From positions 1 to 50,455 of IMG/VR virus record IMGVR_UViG_3300030616_000234: a DNA stretch of 50,455 bases; one strand, given 5' to 3'. The notes under the pieces are model-generated. The model ran no database searches. It worked only from the letters and a program-made list of their open reading frames with translations, and was not told the DNA's origin. Source of the DNA: a virus. Shown here in pieces: positions 49,474-50,455 of the stretch; positions within the stretch are counted from its first letter, which is position 1; each line of letters opens with the position of its first letter. Position numbers and translations under genes: made by a program.

Positions 49474-49735
49474 CTAATTTCCTTCCGCAGATTGGACAGT
49501 AGTTGAATAATACGTCACTTGTCAGGTGTTCATCTGAGCAACGAACCAAACGAGCAGGGTCTTCATCCATTTCATCGTATACGTAACCCTCCGAAAACCC
49601 CACAATACAATCATTGCATTTGGCTGTGGTTGCTTGAGCATGCGAATGTTCAGAAAAAAACTCAAAACAACTTTCGCAACACGGGTCGCCATAAAAGAAT
49701 GTTGTAGCACTTCTGGAACAATTACAACACTTCAT
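49466..49735 (-). CDS. Multi-Cys zinc protein (89 aa)
   Basis: CCNCSRSATTFFYGDPCCESC, then KCNDC and NYCPICGRKLDA: at least four CxxC-type knuckles, probably two zinc sites. AGGAG before the ATG. Sits between two glycosyltransferase genes. Unknown. Confidence 0.7.
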   Translation of the reverse strand: MKCCNCSRSATTFFYGDPCCESCFEFFSEHSHAQATTAKCNDCIVGFSEGYVYDEMDEDPARLVRCSDEHLTSDVLFNYCPICGRKLDA

Positions 49736-49749
49736 AAAATTCTCCTATC

Positions 49750-50455
49750 TCACACACGGAAGTCCTCCCTGAAAACAAGATCGCTTTCCTGTATTTCCTT
49801 GGGGTGCTGTCCATCAAAGGTCTTTAGATAGGGGGCTGAACTCAATTCGTCTACCCCCGCGTTGAACCAGAAACCCCTGTTGCCGGTTATCTGATAGTTC
49901 AGTTCCGCCAATTTCTTTATCTTGTCCATCTTAAAGGGATATGGCCATTTCTGGTATATTTTGTTCAGCCAGTCCACCTGCATGTACCTCTCCTCGCTTC
50001 TCCAGAATTCTCTCCTCATCGCAAGATTGGTCAATAGTGAATAGTGGAACATCGGTGCGTCGGCTAAAACAGTTTTAATATTCTCTGCCGAGGGAGACAT
50101 GTTCTGGGTAGGATAGAACTTAGACCTAGCCGATATCCTCCAGAACCTCCCGTGTGAAGAGTTTACATAATGCCACAGGTTAATGCAAAAGAACCTGTCA
50201 AACACCCGTAACATGTCCCAGTCGTCCTTCGCGAATTCCAGCATCAGTTCTTCCACGGAATCCTCACTGTAAAACTCATCCGCATCACAAAGCATTAAGA
50301 CATCTCCGGGGTCAGCGTAGTTCAGTATCTCGTTGAGTATCCTGCATTTTGTAATGTCTGGATTGGACGCCTGCTCCTGGTTGCGCACCATCTTCAATCT
50401 GTCCGGCATCTTTGACGCAAGGTTTCTCACGTCAGAAAGCGTCTTGTCCGCGAAC
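49750..50455 (-). CDS. Family 2-type glycosyltransferase, C-terminal part (joins 1-133)
   Basis: Open to the window edge. With the bases at 1-133 (duplicate cgaac removed) it forms a 277-aa enzyme. DVLMLCDADEF (residues 95-104 of the joined protein) is the DxD site of a GT-A fold, preceded by RILNEILNYADPGD. The C-terminal half has MFHYSLLTNLAMRREFW and RGFWFNAGVDELSSA, usual in this branch. It probably transfers a sugar in the cytoplasm; donor unknown. Without closing the circle it would look N-terminally truncated. Confidence 0.85.
   Translation of the reverse strand, partial: FADKTLSDVRNLASKMPDRLKMVRNQEQASNPDITKCRILNEILNYADPGDVLMLCDADEFYSEDSVEELMLEFAKDDWDMLRVFDRFFCINLWHYVNSSHGRFWRISARSKFYPTQNMSPSAENIKTVLADAPMFHYSLLTNLAMRREFWRSEERYMQVDWLNKIYQKWPYPFKMDKIKKLAELNYQITGNRGFWFNAGVDELSSAPYLKTFDGQHPKEIQESDLVFREDFRV

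Noticed and set aside
50431-50455. GTG at 50430 as the true start of the edge glycosyltransferase
   Set aside because: The frame stays open to the edge with family-like residues, and closing the circle supplies a better start at 133.

Overview
The window reads as a complete, circularly permuted genome of a short-tailed tailed phage (podovirus-like Caudoviricetes). Direct evidence for closure: the last five bases (50451-50455, cgaac) equal the first five. If they are counted once, the truncated glycosyltransferase frame at the right edge (minus strand) runs on without a break into positions 1-133. It gains a convincing family N-terminus and an ATG with a ribosome binding site. Unclosed, that frame meets a stop at 51-53. 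The molecule is then about 50,450 bp. The host is probably Gram-negative (inference: heptosyltransferase-type GT9 enzymes, a LipA/WaaP-like kinase fold and a TatA homologue). No integrase, DNA polymerase, primase, helicase or endolysin was recognised.

Layout. (A+F) One leftward unit starts at a promoter at 2430-2458, passes through position 1 and re-enters at 50455, ending near 40780. It encodes a winged-helix protein, a calcineurin-like phosphoesterase, at least six glycosyltransferase-like proteins, three SAM methyltransferases (one FkbM type), a radical SAM protein, a protein-kinase-like-fold protein, zinc ribbons, a TatA protein and a protein with a Tat-type signal. It looks like a glycan-building or glycan-decorating island of about 12 kb. 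(B) A rightward early unit, 2533-7490, from the promoter at 2476-2504, holds small genes, many Cys-rich, plus a Lar-family protein, a beta-class DNA methyltransferase and a DUF3310 protein. A 686-base non-coding region (7491-8176) follows, with a G-quadruplex-capable tract and two related palindromes: a candidate origin or control region. (C) Rightward small genes, 8177-11848, include a set of TPxPW-type paralogues, an excisionase-like HTH protein and a YopX protein. They end at a strong intrinsic terminator (11871-11911). (D) A short leftward unit, 14865-11834, from a promoter at 14888-14916, holds small membrane proteins, an HNH endonuclease, a tiny LamG-like protein, a 110-nt structured RNA candidate and two unknown proteins. 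(E) The leftward structural unit, 40685-14931, starts at a promoter at 40738-40766: terminase large subunit, portal, FmdB-like zinc ribbon, acidic scaffold, major capsid protein, small head protein, tail adaptor, tail nozzle, fibre, membrane proteins, a 25-residue-repeat protein, an array of LamG-domain proteins interrupted by two HNH endonuclease genes, and three likely ejection (internal virion) proteins. The largest of these contains a full intein with a LAGLIDADG endonuclease.

How it fits together. Four good promoters share a TTGnnn / 17-base spacer / TGn-(T/C)ATAAT architecture, so host sigma70-type RNA polymerase probably drives the genome. Structural genes are packed with ATGA, TAATG or GTGA overlaps. 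The LamG array probably supplies surface-exposed carbohydrate-binding decorations or fibres. The glycan island may modify the virion or the host envelope. The most unusual content is the phage TatA with a neighbouring RK-type signal-peptide protein inside the glycan island, the intein in an ejection protein, the HNH genes whose ends mimic the ends of their LamG neighbours, and the 110-nt structured RNA.
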